Shown here: positions 63,347-64,000 of the stretch, one piece after another
How positions within the stretch are numbered: position 1 is the first letter of the stretch
Layout: each line of letters opens with the position of its first letter
Source of the DNA: DSSB01 sp046346845
Lineage (GTDB): Bacteria; UBA10199; DSSB01
DNA: 64,000 nt
Direction of reading: 5' to 3'
Assembly (NCBI GenBank): GCA_046346845.1
Contig: JAXMHH010000006.1
Span: forward strand, 124,001-188,000
The notes under the pieces: model-generated
Told to the model about the DNA's origin: nothing
The model's database searches: none
Seen by the model: only the letters and a program-made list of their open reading frames with translations
Program-made: the position numbers and the translations under genes

Positions 63347-63376
63347 CGAAAAAACCCAACTATCACCAAAAAAAAT

Positions 63377-63563
63377 CCGCTTCGAGGTTAGCGGGGGAGT
63401 ACCCCTGGAGGAACCGAGGAAGTCTGAGCCTACCTTAAGGCCAAGCCGTCGTGGTGGAACAAGGTGGAGGTGCGGGTTCGCCAGTGGGCCTTAGCGGCAA
63501 TTCGATCGATGCGAGTTCCGCAGGGCCCGGAAGGGACAGCCCTTTCTTCTGCTTCGCAGCGGG
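63377..63563 (+). other. Structured repeat element, family S, copy C (diverged)
   Basis: The core blocks match copies A and B: cctggaggaaccgaggaagt, ccttaaggcc and gcgagttccgcagggcccgg. The outer arms (ccgcttcgaggttagcgg and ttctgcttcgcagcgg) pair only partly, so this copy may be decayed or use other pairings. It lies between the small membrane protein and a family M element. Confidence 0.6.
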
Positions 63564-63572
63564 TTATTAACA

Positions 63573-63706
63573 GGCTATTGAAAAACCACCGGTCTTGGGC
63601 CAATCCGCCGTAGGCGGATCGGCGGGTCCCGAAAATCCGAAGGATTTTTGGGCGGTGGATGGAACCGGATTCATTCCGGCGGGAATAAAATCTTTTTTCA
63701 ACAGCC
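63573..63706. repeat. Small inverted-repeat element, family M, copy 3
   Basis: Terminal repeats ggctattgaaaaac and ttttttcaacagcc bracket the shared body (ccaccggtcttgggcc, cgaaaatccgaaggattttt, ccggattcattccggcggg). It lies 24 bp from the end of the carboxypeptidase gene. Confidence 0.8.
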
Positions 63707-63729
63707 TCTCAATAGCTTCTGGGAACGGC

Positions 63730-64000
63730 TCACTGCAGATTTTCGAACAGCTGAAAGGCAATTTCATCCCGCTGGTTGGAGGCCTGATTGAGCAGGATCA
63801 CGAAACGTACCCACCCATGGGTCTTCGATTGGAAATAGCCGACCAGGCCGGCGACGCCGGTGAGCGTCCCCGTCTTCACCCACATCCCATTCTTCACAGG
63901 CAGAAGTTGGTAGTTGGGAAAGAACTTCACCAAGACCTTGTCCATCTCGAGGGCGGTGATATGGTTTTGCCGCGAGATGCCCGAACCCTCCTCGATGTTG
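63730..64000 (-). CDS. dacB: D-Ala-D-Ala carboxypeptidase (S13/PBP4 family), 3' end only
   Basis: The frame is open to the window edge on the minus strand and shows EGSGISRQNHIT near the edge (the S-x-N-type motif of S13 enzymes), then the KTGT motif in VKTGTLTGVAGLVGYFQS, followed by a C-terminal strand-rich tail (FVILLNQASNQ). These motifs and their spacing identify the transpeptidase-fold carboxypeptidase PBP4/DacB; it acts on peptidoglycan in the periplasm. About 90 C-terminal residues are present; the rest lies past 64000. Confidence 0.8.
   Translation of the reverse strand, partial: NIEEGSGISRQNHITALEMDKVLVKFFPNYQLLPVKNGMWVKTGTLTGVAGLVGYFQSKTHGWVRFVILLNQASNQRDEIAFQLFENLQ

Overview
The window looks like a chromosomal segment from a Gram-negative, GC-rich, deltaproteobacteria-like organism (Myxococcota or UBA10199-type relatives are plausible). 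The reasons are the tig-clpP-clpX-lon order, lipoproteins with lipobox signals, a korAB 2-oxoacid:ferredoxin oxidoreductase and dense GC-rich coding on the right. No 16S gene is present, so the lineage is an inference. Three compositional zones can be seen by eye: an AT-rich left end (1-4005), a mixed mobile element (4006-33944) and a GC-rich core chromosome (33976-64000).

Left end (1-4005). A lipoprotein gene is followed by a tandem 401-bp duplication and an 80-nt dispersed repeat present in four copies. Next come a small DUF6680-like membrane-anchored gene and a complete type II-A-like retron on the minus strand. The retron has an msr-msd ncRNA (about 3768-3942), an N-deoxyribosyltransferase-like effector with a C-terminal helical/HTH part, and a retron reverse transcriptase (NAxxH, YADD, VTG).

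Integrative and conjugative element (about 29.9 kb, 4006-33944). It is bounded by a 46-bp direct repeat that is the 3' part of tRNA-Asp(GUC). The intact tRNA-Asp lies at 33899-33975, next to a tyrosine integrase and an Xis-like gene. From left to right it carries cargo (a membrane protein, a DUF3644 protein, an XRE regulator with palindromic operators, a CxxC protein, a type III-like restriction-modification pair, a DUF6876 protein and a SIR2-like protein). Then come a mobilisation module (RHH protein, VirD4/TraD coupling ATPase, MobF relaxase-helicase), a HigB/HigA-like toxin-antitoxin pair, a PD-(D/E)XK protein, a Cys-rich lipoprotein, a YedK/HMCES protein and a SEC-C protein. A minus-strand virB2-3-4-5-6-8-9-10-11 operon completes it. 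Several cargo genes are plausible phage-defence functions.

Core chromosome. The protein quality-control operon tig-clpP-clpX-lon (minus) is followed by tRNA-Leu, a choloylglycine-hydrolase-like enzyme and a tRNA cluster (Lys, Arg-TCG, His, Arg-TCT). tRNA-Arg(TCT) is interrupted in its anticodon loop by a 634-nt group I intron carrying a PD-(D/E)XK homing endonuclease. Further right are a rhodanese-E1 (MoeB/ThiF-type) fusion, a cold-shock-domain protein, an acyltransferase, Bcp, an NAD-type isocitrate dehydrogenase, a NuoI-like ferredoxin and a CBS-korA-korB-CBS cluster. These are followed by a 2-Cys peroxiredoxin, ElbB, an SDR, a Kef-type antiporter, ThrH and a truncated D-Ala-D-Ala carboxypeptidase at the window edge. 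Two families of small repeated structured elements lie between these genes. One has arms that differ in sequence between two copies yet stay perfectly complementary, which suggests a selected fold.
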